Of a DNA stretch of 64,000 nucleotides, positions 16,452-30,544 are shown one piece after another. The notes below the pieces were generated by a model, which saw only the letters and a program-made list of their open reading frames with translations, was not told the origin of the DNA and did not search any database. The stretch's first letter is position 1, and each line of letters starts with the position of its first letter. Origin of the DNA: Sulfuritortus calidifontis (GTDB lineage Bacteria > Pseudomonadota > Gammaproteobacteria > Burkholderiales > Thiobacillaceae). The DNA is taken from assembly GCF_003967275.1 (NCBI RefSeq), contig NZ_AP018721.1:2480001-2544000 (forward strand). The letters are read 5' to 3'. The position numbers and the translations under genes were made by a program.

Positions 16452-17843
16452 ATGTCCGGCAAGTTGAAACAAATCGGCCTCATCACCATGGGCGCGCTGA
16501 TCGGCGCGGCGCTCACCCTGAACTATTCGGCCATCGCCGAGCGCGAGCCCGAGCCGCTGCCGATCGAGGACCTGCGCGCCTTCTCCGAGATCTTCGGCAA
16601 GATCAAGAGCGATTACGTCGAGCCGGTAGAAGACAAAAAGCTGATCACCGAGGCGATCAACGGCATGCTCTCCGGCCTCGACCCGCACTCGGCCTATCTC
16701 GACGCCGAGGCGTTCAAGGAACTGCAGGTCGGTACCCAAGGCGAATTCGGCGGCCTCGGCATCGAGGTCGGCATGGAAGACGGCTTCGTCAAGGTCGTCT
16801 CGCCGATCGAGGACACCCCCGCCTATCGCGCCGGCCTCAAGAGCGGCGACCTGATCATCAAGCTCGACGACACGCCAGTGAAGGGCATGACCTTGAACGA
16901 AGCGGTCAAACGCATGCGCGGCAAACCCAACACCGATATCGTGCTGACCATCCTGCGCAAGGGCGACAGCAAGCCCCTGGTGATCACCCTCACCCGGGCG
17001 GTGATCAAGATCAAGAGCGTCAAGCACAAGCTGGTCGAGCCGGGCTACGGCTATGTCCGCGTCACCCAGTTCCAGGAACACACCGGCGACAACCTGGTCG
17101 CGGCCCTGAAGGATCTGGAGGCGAGCAACAAGGGCGCGCTCCAGGGCCTGGTGCTCGACCTGCGCAACGATCCAGGCGGCCTGCTCAACACCGCGGTCGG
17201 CGTCGCCGGCGCCTTCCTCAAGCCGGACCAGTTGGTGGTCTACACCGAGGGCCGCACCGAGGAGGCCAAGATGCAGCTCTCGGTTCGGCGCGACCACTAT
17301 CTGCGCGGCGGCGAGGCCGACTATCTGAAGAACCTGCCGGCCTGGACCCGCAGCGTGCCCATGGTCGTCCTGGTCAACGGCGGCTCGGCCTCGGCCTCGG
17401 AGATCGTCGCCGGCGCCCTGCAGGACCACAAGCGCGCCCTGGTCGTCGGCACCCAGAGCTTCGGCAAGGGCTCGGTCCAGACCATTCTGCCGCTCAACAA
17501 CGGCACAGCGATCAAGCTGACCACCGCGCGCTATTTCACGCCAAACGGCCGTTCGATCCAGGCCAAGGGCATCACCCCCGACATCACGGTGGAAGAGGCC
17601 ACGATCAGCGCCAACGAGGCCGGCATGGAATTGCACGAATCGGACCTCGAACGCCACCTTGCCAACGGCCAGGAGCAGACAGCGAAACCGGAAAAACCGA
17701 AGACCGACAAGAAGGATGCCGGCAAGGACAAGAGCGACAAGAAAGCGCCGTTCGATCCGGCCGAGATCGTGTCGAAGCACGACTACCAGTTCAACCAGGC
17801 CTTGATCCTGCTGAAGGGATTGCACCTATTGCAGCAACGCTAG
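16452..17843 (+). CDS. ctpA: C-terminal processing peptidase (S41 family, CtpA/Prc)
   Basis: Periplasmic serine protease that trims C-termini and regulates peptidoglycan hydrolases in studied bacteria. The 463-residue protein has an N-terminal signal or anchor (about 7-28), a PDZ domain (about 95-170, with GGLGIEVGMEDG and GDLIIKLDDTPV), and the S41 catalytic core. The Ser-Lys dyad is Ser314 in NGGSASASE and Lys339 in QSFGKGSVQ, 25 residues apart as in E. coli Tsp. A Lys-rich, low-complexity insert lies at about 415-435. It follows envC by 23 bp, which fits a shared cell-wall role. Confidence 0.94.
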   Translation: MSGKLKQIGLITMGALIGAALTLNYSAIAEREPEPLPIEDLRAFSEIFGKIKSDYVEPVEDKKLITEAINGMLSGLDPHSAYLDAEAFKELQVGTQGEFGGLGIEVGMEDGFVKVVSPIEDTPAYRAGLKSGDLIIKLDDTPVKGMTLNEAVKRMRGKPNTDIVLTILRKGDSKPLVITLTRAVIKIKSVKHKLVEPGYGYVRVTQFQEHTGDNLVAALKDLEASNKGALQGLVLDLRNDPGGLLNTAVGVAGAFLKPDQLVVYTEGRTEEAKMQLSVRRDHYLRGGEADYLKNLPAWTRSVPMVVLVNGGSASASEIVAGALQDHKRALVVGTQSFGKGSVQTILPLNNGTAIKLTTARYFTPNGRSIQAKGITPDITVEEATISANEAGMELHESDLERHLANGQEQTAKPEKPKTDKKDAGKDKSDKKAPFDPAEIVSKHDYQFNQALILLKGLHLLQQR

Positions 17844-17871
17844 CACCGGCTAGCCAGAGACGGAGGGCAGC

Positions 17872-18267
17872 ATGAACACCCCGTTGGAGATCCAGAAGCG
17901 CCGCGAAATCGTGTTCGCACCCTTTCCCACGGGGCAGATCGCCCTGGCCCTGCAGGTGCTCGAAGGACTGCCCGGCCTGAGCGCCCAGCAGATCGACCAC
18001 CAGACCGTCGAGATCGAATACCCGGTCACCGACTACACCCTGGAGGGTCTGCTGACCGGCCTGGAGGCCCAGGGCTTTCACCTCCATTACACCCTGTATA
18101 TCCGGCTCAAGCACGCCTTGGTTTTCTACTGCGAACGCACCCAGCTCGAAAACCTGATCCGACCGACCACGCCGACCAAGCGCTATCAGCCCCACGTCGA
18201 CGCCTGGCAGAAACGGCCGCATGGCGACCACGACGCCACGCCTACCGAATGGCGGCAGTACAAATAA
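17872..18267 (+). CDS. Conserved-looking hypothetical protein
   Basis: A 131-residue soluble protein that I do not recognise. It has a good ribosome site (GACGGAGGG), lies 28 bp after ctpA, and precedes the moeB/thiF-type gene by 37 bp, so it is probably part of the run. The segment GQIALALQVLEGLPGLSAQQID, then TVEIEYPVTDYTLEGLLTGLEAQGFHL resembles the alternating helix/strand pattern of small ferredoxin-like (HMA-type) folds, but no CxxC is present. The C-terminal 30 residues are polar and probably disordered. No signal peptide is seen. Confidence 0.75.
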   Translation: MNTPLEIQKRREIVFAPFPTGQIALALQVLEGLPGLSAQQIDHQTVEIEYPVTDYTLEGLLTGLEAQGFHLHYTLYIRLKHALVFYCERTQLENLIRPTTPTKRYQPHVDAWQKRPHGDHDATPTEWRQYK

Positions 18268-18304
18268 TTAATCTGATCCCGCGCCCGCCGGCTGCACGAC
18301 CGCA

Positions 18305-19054
18305 TTGAACGACAACCAGCTCCTCCATTATTCCCGCCACATCCTGCTGCAGGAGATCGGCGTCGAAGGCCAGGACCGGCTGCTCGGCGCCCATGCCCTG
18401 ATCGTCGGCGCCGGCGGCCTGGGCTCGCCCGCGGCCCTTTACCTGGCCGCCGCCGGTGTCGGCCGCATCACCCTGGCCGACGCCGACCAGGTCGAGTTGA
18501 CCAACCTGCAGCGCCAGATCGCCCACGACATGGCGAGCCTGAACGAGAACAAGGCCGCTTCCGCCGCCCGTCGGATGCGGGCGATGAATCCGGATGCGAT
18601 GATCGAGCCCCTGGCCGAGCGCCTGGCCGGGGCACGGCTGGCGGAGCTGGTCGGCCAGGCCGAGGTGGTGCTCGATTGCAGCGACAACTTCGCCACCCGC
18701 CACGCCATCAACCGCGCCTGCGTGCAGCACAAGAAACCCCTGGTCTCAGGCGCGGCGGTGCGCTTCGACGGCCAGGTCAGCGTGTTCGACCTGCGCCAGG
18801 GCGAGGCACCCTGCTATGCCTGCCTGTTTCCGGAACACGCGGAAGAGTCGGAGATGCGCTGCGCCGAATTCGGCGTATTCGCGCCGCTGGTCGGCGTGGT
18901 CGGCGCCATGCAGGCCGCCGAGGCCTTGAAGCTGCTGATGGGGATCGGCCGCAGCCTGAGCGGCCGCTTGCTGCTCTACAACGCCCTCGATGCCGAGTGG
19001 CGGACGATCAAGCTGAAAAAAGACGGCCAGTGCGCGGTTTGCATGACCAAATAG
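18305..19054 (+). CDS. MoeB/ThiF/HesA-family adenylyltransferase
   Basis: E1-like enzyme that adenylates the C-terminal Gly of a ubiquitin-like sulfur carrier (MoaD or ThiS), for molybdopterin or thiamine synthesis. The 249 residues match MoeB. The nucleotide loop is GAGGLGSP (about 35-42), the Asp/Arg region ADADQVELTNLQRQ follows, the conserved catalytic-type Cys is C186 (MRCAEFGVFAP), and the structural zinc is held by C170/C173 and C243/C246. The only good start is TTG at 18305. It is convergent with the DUF3108 gene (3-bp gap). MoeB versus ThiF cannot be decided from sequence alone. Confidence 0.9.
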   Translation: MNDNQLLHYSRHILLQEIGVEGQDRLLGAHALIVGAGGLGSPAALYLAAAGVGRITLADADQVELTNLQRQIAHDMASLNENKAASAARRMRAMNPDAMIEPLAERLAGARLAELVGQAEVVLDCSDNFATRHAINRACVQHKKPLVSGAAVRFDGQVSVFDLRQGEAPCYACLFPEHAEESEMRCAEFGVFAPLVGVVGAMQAAEALKLLMGIGRSLSGRLLLYNALDAEWRTIKLKKDGQCAVCMTK

Positions 19055-19057
19055 CGT

Positions 19058-19783
19058 TTAGCGCGCCGCCGGTTTTTTCTGGGCCGGGAGGGCAAGCCCC
19101 GACAAGGCCTTGAGCTCGGCCCGATAGCGTTTGCCGTCCTCGGTGTGCTCGATGCGCACCGGCAGATAGGACAGCGCCTTGGCCAGCCACAGGCTGGTTT
19201 CGTAGTCGCCTTCGATCCGCTGCAATTTCACGGTCGGCAGGCGGCCGTAGGGGGTGTCCAAGGTCTCGTTGCCGGCCACGGTCAAATCGTAGGTCTTCAA
19301 CTCGCCGCGGTCGGCGATCTGATAGCTGAAGCGCTTGCGCTGCTTCTGCATGTCGTAGGTCGCCGCCAGTTGATAGAGCAGCCGGTCAAGCACGTCCGGC
19401 TTGATCGCGAGCTGCCAGGCCTCGCCATTGTGGTTGCCATTCGCCTGCTTGGCCTGCCAGTCGAACTGCGCGTTGCTCGATTTCGTCTTCTTGCCCCCAC
19501 TGCGCTGGTATTGATAGTCCAAGGGCTCGAACCGGCCCTTGATGAAGCGAAAGCGGCTCTGCTCGACGATACGGTCCTTCATCAGGATCGCGGCGACGCC
19601 GGTGGCGACCGTCCGGGTCGAATAGAGGTAGTCGCCGCTGGCAAGCTTTTCCAGCTTGCGCTCGGTCTCGCCCAAGGGCATGGATTCAAGACTCAGCTCA
19701 TAGCGGGCGACAAAGCCCTGCGGCGGTGTGGTCGCCCAGGCGGGCAAGGCGCAGAGCATGAAGACGGCGAAGACGATGCGCAT
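19058..19783 (-). CDS. DUF3108 domain-containing periplasmic/secreted protein
   Basis: A 241-residue protein starting at ATG 19783, with a signal peptide (MRIVFAVFMLCALPAWA, cleavage after AWA) and preceded by GAGGGAGG. The body matches the DUF3108 pattern: FVARYELSLESMPLGETERKL, a beta-rich middle with FEPLDYQYQRSGGKK, and the C-terminal SLWLAKALSYLPVRIEHTEDGKRYRAELK. DUF3108 proteins are probably periplasmic beta-barrel-like lipid or substrate binders; the function is unknown. It lies beyond the terminator of gltBD, on the same strand, so it is likely a separate transcript. Confidence 0.85.
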   Translation of the reverse strand: MRIVFAVFMLCALPAWATTPPQGFVARYELSLESMPLGETERKLEKLASGDYLYSTRTVATGVAAILMKDRIVEQSRFRFIKGRFEPLDYQYQRSGGKKTKSSNAQFDWQAKQANGNHNGEAWQLAIKPDVLDRLLYQLAATYDMQKQRKRFSYQIADRGELKTYDLTVAGNETLDTPYGRLPTVKLQRIEGDYETSLWLAKALSYLPVRIEHTEDGKRYRAELKALSGLALPAQKKPAAR

Positions 19784-19823
19784 GGGTTCCTCCCTCGGTT
19801 TATGCACCCCATTGTGCCCAGAA

Positions 19824-19856
19824 AAGACGAACCCCGCACGCGGCGGGGTTCGTCTT
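19824..19856 (-). terminator. Rho-independent terminator after gltD
   Basis: A perfect 14-bp stem (AAGACGAACCCCGC and its complement) with a 5-nt loop, 20 bp beyond the gltD stop. On the minus strand it is followed by a short U-run (UUUUC), making it a textbook intrinsic terminator for gltBD. Confidence 0.85.
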
Positions 19857-19875
19857 GGTCTGATGCAGGTTCTGA

Positions 19876-25738
<5,863 letters not shown>

Positions 25739-25856
25739 TTTGTTTTTAAAAACCCGGAAACTCTGGATAAAGGGCGGAAATTTTATCTGTATCCGCCCGC
25801 CCCGCCAACCTTGGCGCTGGATCGGGTTTTCCGGGGCAGACGGCTAGGCGGATAGC

Positions 25857-28475
25857 TTATTGGCCCGCCCAATGGTCGCGCCGGCACAGGCCGCGCATCT
25901 CGCAGCGGTCGCAGACCGGGCCGGCGCCCTGGGCCGGCAGGGCAGCACCCCCGGCCAGGGCGGCGAACACCGCCTGGAAGCGGGCGGCCTCGGCCGCGGC
26001 CGCCTCGGCCAGCCCCTCCTGCCAGGCCAGAACCGTCACCTTGTCCTCGTCGAGGGTGACGAAGCCGGCCTCGACCGCCTCGGTCAACCAGGCATAGCAA
26101 GGCAGTTGCACATCCTCGCCCGGCCGTTTGAGCTTCGCGCTGAGGCTGGCCTTGGATTGCGTCTTGTAATCGAGCACGGCCAGCCCGTCCGCGGCGCGGT
26201 CGAGCCGATCCAGCCGGCCCTCCAGTCGAATCTCCGCGTCGCCAACCCCCACCGCCAGTGCCGTCTTGGCCTCGGCCTTGGCAAAGCGGTGACCGGCCCG
26301 CTCCCAGGCCAGGGCCCAGTCGAGATAGGCCGCCTGCCGCCGCTGCCAGCGCAGACGCCAGGCCTCGGCCAGATACGACGTCAGCCCGGCCTCGGCGAAG
26401 GCCTCTTCCACGGCGCCGGCCAGGTCGGCCGCCAGGGTCGCCCGATCGAAATCGGCCAACACGGGGTGATCTTCGTGGAACTTCGCCAAAGCGGCGTGGA
26501 TCAAGGTGCCATATTCCCGCTTATCCATTTCCTCCGCCACCTCGTCCAGCTCGTTCAGGCCCAAGAGGTGCCGGGCATAGAAGCGGTAAGGGCAATCGAC
26601 CAGGCTCTGCCAGCCGCTGACGGTCACCCGCTCGGGCAGGCGATCGGCAAGAGGGGCCGGAACCTCGGCCGCAGACAACGCCGTCTCGGCGGCCGGCTCG
26701 ACCAGGGCCGGGGGCGAGCGCTTCAAGCTCACCCCGAAGCAGGCGCGATGATAGAGATCGAGCGTCTCCAGCCAGGGGCTCAGCGCCAGCGGCTCGCCGT
26801 CGCGCTCGGCCTGCCAGGTCGCCGCCACCCGCGGCGTGCGGCCGATCACATCGGCCAGCGCAGCCTGCAGCTCCGACTCCCGCTCGGCCTGGCCGGGCAG
26901 GCCGAGCTCCCGGCGCACCGCCTGGTTGAACAGGCCGGGCGATACCGTCTCCGGCAGGTGGCCGGCATCGGCACCCAGGATCAGCACGGCATTAAATTCA
27001 CGCAGCCGCGCGGCGCGCAAATGGGTGAAGCGGACCGGACTTTCGACCCGGGCATCGACGAAGGTGGCCTGGTCCAGCTGCAGCATCAGCCAACGCCGCC
27101 ATTCGGCGAAGCGATAGGGCGCGGCATCTCCCTGAAGCTCGCCTTGCAACCGCCGCAGCAGGGCGAGCAGTTGGCCGCCGGCCCAGTCCGCCTCGAGCGC
27201 CCGACGCACGCCGAGCTGCTCGAAGGCCCGTAGCAGGCGCTGCTGCCATTCGGCCAGGGGCAGGCGCTGGCCGGTGAACAAGCGGCGCGCCGCCTGCATG
27301 CGCTCGAGCAGGGGTTCGACCCCGGCCAAATTCGCCTGCCTCGCCAGTTGCTGGAAACGCCCCCAACCCTCGACCACCCCGGCCCGGCGCAGGGCCAGCT
27401 CCAGTTCGGCCACGGCCGCCGGCAGGACCTTTGGCGCCAGGTCGGCGAAGACAAAGGGCGACTTCAGGAAATCCAGCAGGTCGCGGTAATAGCAGTCGTC
27501 CTGGAGCAGACCGAACCAGCGGTCGAGCACATGGCTCACCGCCGCGGTGGAAAAGGTCCAGCCGGTCTCGTCCTGGACCAGGATGTCATGACGCTCCAAT
27601 CGGGCGCGCAGGCGACGGGCCGCCACCCGGTCGAGGGCGACGATGCCGATCGCCTCATGGCCCTCGGCCAGCCAGCGACGAATCTGCAGTTCGGCCGCCA
27701 CCGCCACCGCCTCCAGGCTGGCCGCCCCATAGAGGACCAGGTCATCCGTCAGCGGGCCGATGGCCGCAGCCGCCGCCTCACCCCCTACCCAGGCCGCATC
27801 GAGCACGGCCTGCCGTTCCGGATAGGCCAGGGGCAGGGCAAGTCCGCGCACCGGCTGCCGCACCGCATAGCGTTCGAGAAAACCCTGCTCCATGGCCGAG
27901 AGGCCGGGCAGAGGCAAGTGGTAGAGCGGCAGCGCGGCGCGCTCGGCCAGACAGGCCAGGCGCTCCGCATAATCGCGACCACTGTCTGGCCGGCCGCCTT
28001 GCTGCAAGGCATACCAAAGCTCATGCGCCAGTCGGGCCTCGAAACCCAGGGTCGCGTTGAGCCGGCGCCGATAGGCCGCCTCCAGCCGGCTGCGGAATTC
28101 GGCATAGTCGGCGGGCAGGGCAAGCTGGTTGTCGCTCAACTCCCGCATCAAGCCAGCCAGTTCGACGGCGGCCGGCCAGAGCTGCCGCTCCTGCAGGCGG
28201 CCGGTACGGCGGAGGAAACTGTAGATCTCGACCAGGCGCCGGCTGTCCGGCTCGGCCGCAGCACGGCCGGGCACGCCGACGGCCAGCGCCGGCAGGGTCA
28301 ACAAGCGGGGCGGCAGGACGACGCGGCCGGCCAGGGCCGTCTTGAGCCCGGCGAGAAACCCCTGGGCCGCCGCGTAGTGCGGCACCAGCACGGTCAGCGC
28401 GGAGAAGTCGGGCGCCCGCCCTGCCTCGAATTCGAGAAACTCGCGGACGGCGGAGACATAGGCAGCGGTCGGCAT
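25857..28475 (-). CDS. AddB-like PD-(D/E)XK exonuclease/helicase-fold protein
   Basis: An 872-residue protein resembling the AddB subunit of the AddAB recombination nuclease. The C-terminal nuclease has GRLDRLDRAADGLAVLDYKTQ-type motifs (Asp, then DYK) and the four iron-sulfur cysteines of AddB nucleases: one in VDCPYRFYARHLL and three in CDRCEMRGLC near the C-terminus. The N-terminal part has the inactive-helicase look of proteobacterial AddB, without a Walker A. The start at ATG 28475 is preferred over the upstream TTG at 28514. No addA is adjacent: gltB lies downstream and grxD is divergent. A hairpin with a T-run lies 52 bp upstream. Confidence 0.82.
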   Translation of the reverse strand: MPTAAYVSAVREFLEFEAGRAPDFSALTVLVPHYAAAQGFLAGLKTALAGRVVLPPRLLTLPALAVGVPGRAAAEPDSRRLVEIYSFLRRTGRLQERQLWPAAVELAGLMRELSDNQLALPADYAEFRSRLEAAYRRRLNATLGFEARLAHELWYALQQGGRPDSGRDYAERLACLAERAALPLYHLPLPGLSAMEQGFLERYAVRQPVRGLALPLAYPERQAVLDAAWVGGEAAAAAIGPLTDDLVLYGAASLEAVAVAAELQIRRWLAEGHEAIGIVALDRVAARRLRARLERHDILVQDETGWTFSTAAVSHVLDRWFGLLQDDCYYRDLLDFLKSPFVFADLAPKVLPAAVAELELALRRAGVVEGWGRFQQLARQANLAGVEPLLERMQAARRLFTGQRLPLAEWQQRLLRAFEQLGVRRALEADWAGGQLLALLRRLQGELQGDAAPYRFAEWRRWLMLQLDQATFVDARVESPVRFTHLRAARLREFNAVLILGADAGHLPETVSPGLFNQAVRRELGLPGQAERESELQAALADVIGRTPRVAATWQAERDGEPLALSPWLETLDLYHRACFGVSLKRSPPALVEPAAETALSAAEVPAPLADRLPERVTVSGWQSLVDCPYRFYARHLLGLNELDEVAEEMDKREYGTLIHAALAKFHEDHPVLADFDRATLAADLAGAVEEAFAEAGLTSYLAEAWRLRWQRRQAAYLDWALAWERAGHRFAKAEAKTALAVGVGDAEIRLEGRLDRLDRAADGLAVLDYKTQSKASLSAKLKRPGEDVQLPCYAWLTEAVEAGFVTLDEDKVTVLAWQEGLAEAAAAEAARFQAVFAALAGGAALPAQGAGPVCDRCEMRGLCRRDHWAGQ

Positions 28476-28527
28476 GGACGCATTATTGCAGGGCAGCCGC
28501 AACTCGGCAGGCAAAACGAGCGGAGCT

Positions 28528-28671
28528 AAAAAAAACCCCGGCCAGGCCGGGGTGAAGAGAGGAGGGTGTCGGCCAGCCTATACAAGCCCTTGGCCAACAT
28601 GCCTAGCGGTCGCCAGATGGCTCAAAACGACCGCCGGGACTTGGTGGAATGCATGGCATTCCGGAAATTGC
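28528..28671 (-). ncRNA. Candidate small RNA or attenuated leader upstream of the AddB-like gene
   Basis: The 343-bp gap between the AddB-like gene and grxD has no ORF but, on the minus strand, a promoter-like pair, about 140 nt of structured sequence and an intrinsic terminator. Stems seen by eye: GGAATG/CATTCC, GCGGTCG/CGACCGC and GGCCA/TGGCC. A CCCUCCUCUCUUC single-stranded stretch follows, which is complementary to Shine-Dalgarno-type sequence. The terminator has an 8-bp stem ACCCCGGC/GCCGGGGU with a 3-nt loop and a run of seven T's (28546 down to 28528). It could be an independent sRNA or a leader that attenuates the AddB-like gene 52 bp downstream. I do not recognise a known family. Confidence 0.5.
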
Positions 28672-28677
28672 GATATC

Positions 28678-28707
28678 AATGTACGAAATATTAACCGAGC
28701 CTGTCAA
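28678..28707 (-). promoter_or_regulatory. Sigma-70-type promoter for the candidate small RNA
   Basis: On the minus strand TTGACA (28707-28702, 6/6 to consensus), an 18-bp spacer, then TACATT (28683-28678, 4/6). Transcription would begin near 28671. No minus-strand gene other than the AddB-like one lies downstream, and an intrinsic terminator comes first. Confidence 0.55.
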
Positions 28708-28818
28708 ATGGTTATTAGCCCGGGAAACGAGAGAAACGGGCAGGCGTTGCATAGCCCCACTGGCCGCCCATATAATTACCCGACTAAATTAATCAGCTTT
28801 AGCCAGAGGTCGAAACAC

Positions 28819-29133
28819 ATGAGCATCCAAGACGTCATCCACGAACAAGTCACCAGCCACCCGGTCGTGCTCTACATGAAAGGCACGCCGCAATTCCCGC
28901 AGTGCGGCTTCTCGGCCACCGCGGCCCAGATCCTCAAGGCCTGCGGCGTCGGCGATTTCTATTCGGTCAACGTGCTGGAGAATCAGGAGATTCGCGAAGG
29001 CATCAAGCAGTACGCCAACTGGCCGACCATCCCCCAGCTCTACATCAAGGGCCAGTTCGTCGGCGGCGCCGACATCATGCGCGAGATGTTCCAGTCAGGC
29101 GAACTGCAGAAACTGCTGGCCGCCGCACAATAA
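28819..29133 (+). CDS. grxD: Monothiol glutaredoxin GrxD (Grx4)
   Basis: CGFS-type monothiol glutaredoxin, 104 residues, which in studied bacteria transfers or stores 2Fe-2S clusters with glutathione and BolA-type partners. The active site is C29-G-F-S32, the WP motif is ANWPTIPQLYIKG, and the glutathione loop is GGADIMREMF. The start ATG at 28819 is clear. It stands alone: the candidate sRNA lies upstream and the chemotaxis cluster begins 239 bp downstream. That 239-bp gap shows no ORF and only a weak stem (GCTGCCAGT/ACTGGCGGC) just after the stop. Confidence 0.95.
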   Translation: MSIQDVIHEQVTSHPVVLYMKGTPQFPQCGFSATAAQILKACGVGDFYSVNVLENQEIREGIKQYANWPTIPQLYIKGQFVGGADIMREMFQSGELQKLLAAAQ

Positions 29134-29372
29134 GCTACGCTGCCAGTCGATGGCCGTTCTATCAACTGGCGGCACACCTTGCCTTGCATCCATCAATCCG
29201 CCCCGGGCACCAGACACGTTGCCTGGCGAAATCGACGCGGACAGCATATTTCAACGAAATAGCCACTACGTAGCGATACTAGGCAAACGCCCTTACGCCA
29301 GATGCTTGTCAGCCGCCAATCAAACAAAGAAACTTAACGGCTGAAACCAACATCACAGGCGAGGGGCCATTT

Positions 29373-30539
29373 TTGAAATCCATCACAACATCCGGGACGA
29401 CCATCGCCGCGCTCGGATTGGCCGCGCTGGGCGCGGCCGCCTGGTTCATCGAGGTGCCGCTCTGGCGCGTTCTGGTCATTGCTGCCATCGGCCTGGCAGG
29501 CATTTTCTGGCTGCGCCGCAGCGCGACCTCGTCACGCGAGGAAACCGCCGCCGGCTCTCCGGTCGTCGACGACACCGAGGCCCAGGCCCTGGTCCACAGC
29601 CTGAATGCCGAATTCAGCGCCCTCTGCCAGGCCAGCACCGATGAACTGAACCGCGTCAGCGTCCTGCTCGCCGAGGCGATCGAGCGGCTGATCAACAACT
29701 TCAGCGGCATCAACCGGCTGGTCCGGAGCCAGCACGAGCTGACGCTGTCGATCACCCAGAGCACCACCGAGGGGCCGGACAACAAGATCGATTTCCACGC
29801 CTTCATCCAGAACACCTCGAACACCCTCGAGTCCTTCGTCGACAACACCCTGAACACCAGCAAGCTGGCCATGGGCCTGGTCGAGACCATGGATTCGATC
29901 AGCAATCAGGTGGCCTATATGCAGGGCATCCTGGGCGAGATCGAGGGCATCGCCAAGCAGACCAACCTGCTCGCGCTAAACGCCTCGATCGAGGCGGCGC
30001 GGGCCGGCGAGGCAGGCCGCGGCTTCGCCGTGGTGGCCGACGAGGTGCGCAACCTGTCCCTGCGCACCAACCAGTTCAGCCACGAGATCCGCGACCGCAT
30101 GGCCCAGGTCGAAAACTCCCTGGCCGGCGCGCACGAGGCCATCTATGCCGTCGCCTCGACCGACATGAACTTCGCCCTGCAGTCGAAACAGACCGTGCAG
30201 GACACCCTGCACCATGTCGAGGCGATGAGCTCGAACACCGCAGACGCGGCCGAACGGATCCACCGGCATGCCGATGAGGTCGCCACCTTGGTCAACGATG
30301 CCGTCACCGCCCTGCAGTTCCAGGACATGACCAGCCAGCTGCTCGCCCATACCCTGGGCCGCATCCACACCATTCAGGAAATGGCCCTGAGTGCCGATGA
30401 AGCTGTACGCAACGTCGGCAATCCCGAGGCCTTCCACAACGCCCGCAACCGCGCCTACGAAGCCCTGGAGCGCAATCGCGCCCGGCTCAACCCGGTCAGC
30501 CAGGGCAGCATGGACTCGGGCGAGGTCGAACTGTTCTAA
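29373..30539 (+). CDS. Short membrane MCP with a CheZ-like DxxxQ motif
   Basis: A 388-residue chemoreceptor-like protein that opens the chemotaxis cluster. Two hydrophobic segments (about 10-26 and 30-47) leave almost no periplasmic sensor. The signalling hairpin is present ([20 protein letters not shown], about 193-212, then [14 protein letters not shown]) but no HAMP is obvious. Near the C-terminus LQFQDMTSQ places Asp318 and Gln322 in the DxxxQ spacing of the CheZ phosphatase (Asp143/Gln147, FQDLTGQ). The tail ends GEVELF, like CheD here. The start is TTG at 29373 with a GAGGGG site. No cheZ is in the cluster, so a receptor with phosphatase function is a plausible but unproven reading. Confidence 0.8.
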   Translation: MKSITTSGTTIAALGLAALGAAAWFIEVPLWRVLVIAAIGLAGIFWLRRSATSSREETAAGSPVVDDTEAQALVHSLNAEFSALCQASTDELNRVSVLLAEAIERLINNFSGINRLVRSQHELTLSITQSTTEGPDNKIDFHAFIQNTSNTLESFVDNTLNTSKLAMGLVETMDSISNQVAYMQGILGEIEGIAKQTNLLALNASIEAARAGEAGRGFAVVADEVRNLSLRTNQFSHEIRDRMAQVENSLAGAHEAIYAVASTDMNFALQSKQTVQDTLHHVEAMSSNTADAAERIHRHADEVATLVNDAVTALQFQDMTSQLLAHTLGRIHTIQEMALSADEAVRNVGNPEAFHNARNRAYEALERNRARLNPVSQGSMDSGEVELF

Positions 30540-30544
30540 AGCCA

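Noticed and set aside
29160-29200. Possible sigma-54 promoter (GGCAC followed by TTGC) downstream of grxD
   Set aside because: The GG and GC elements are not separated by ten bases as required.
29310-29372. Possible sigma-28 promoter before the short MCP (TCAA-N15-GGCTGAAA)
   Set aside because: Only 4 of 8 matches to the GCCGATAA box; not better than chance.
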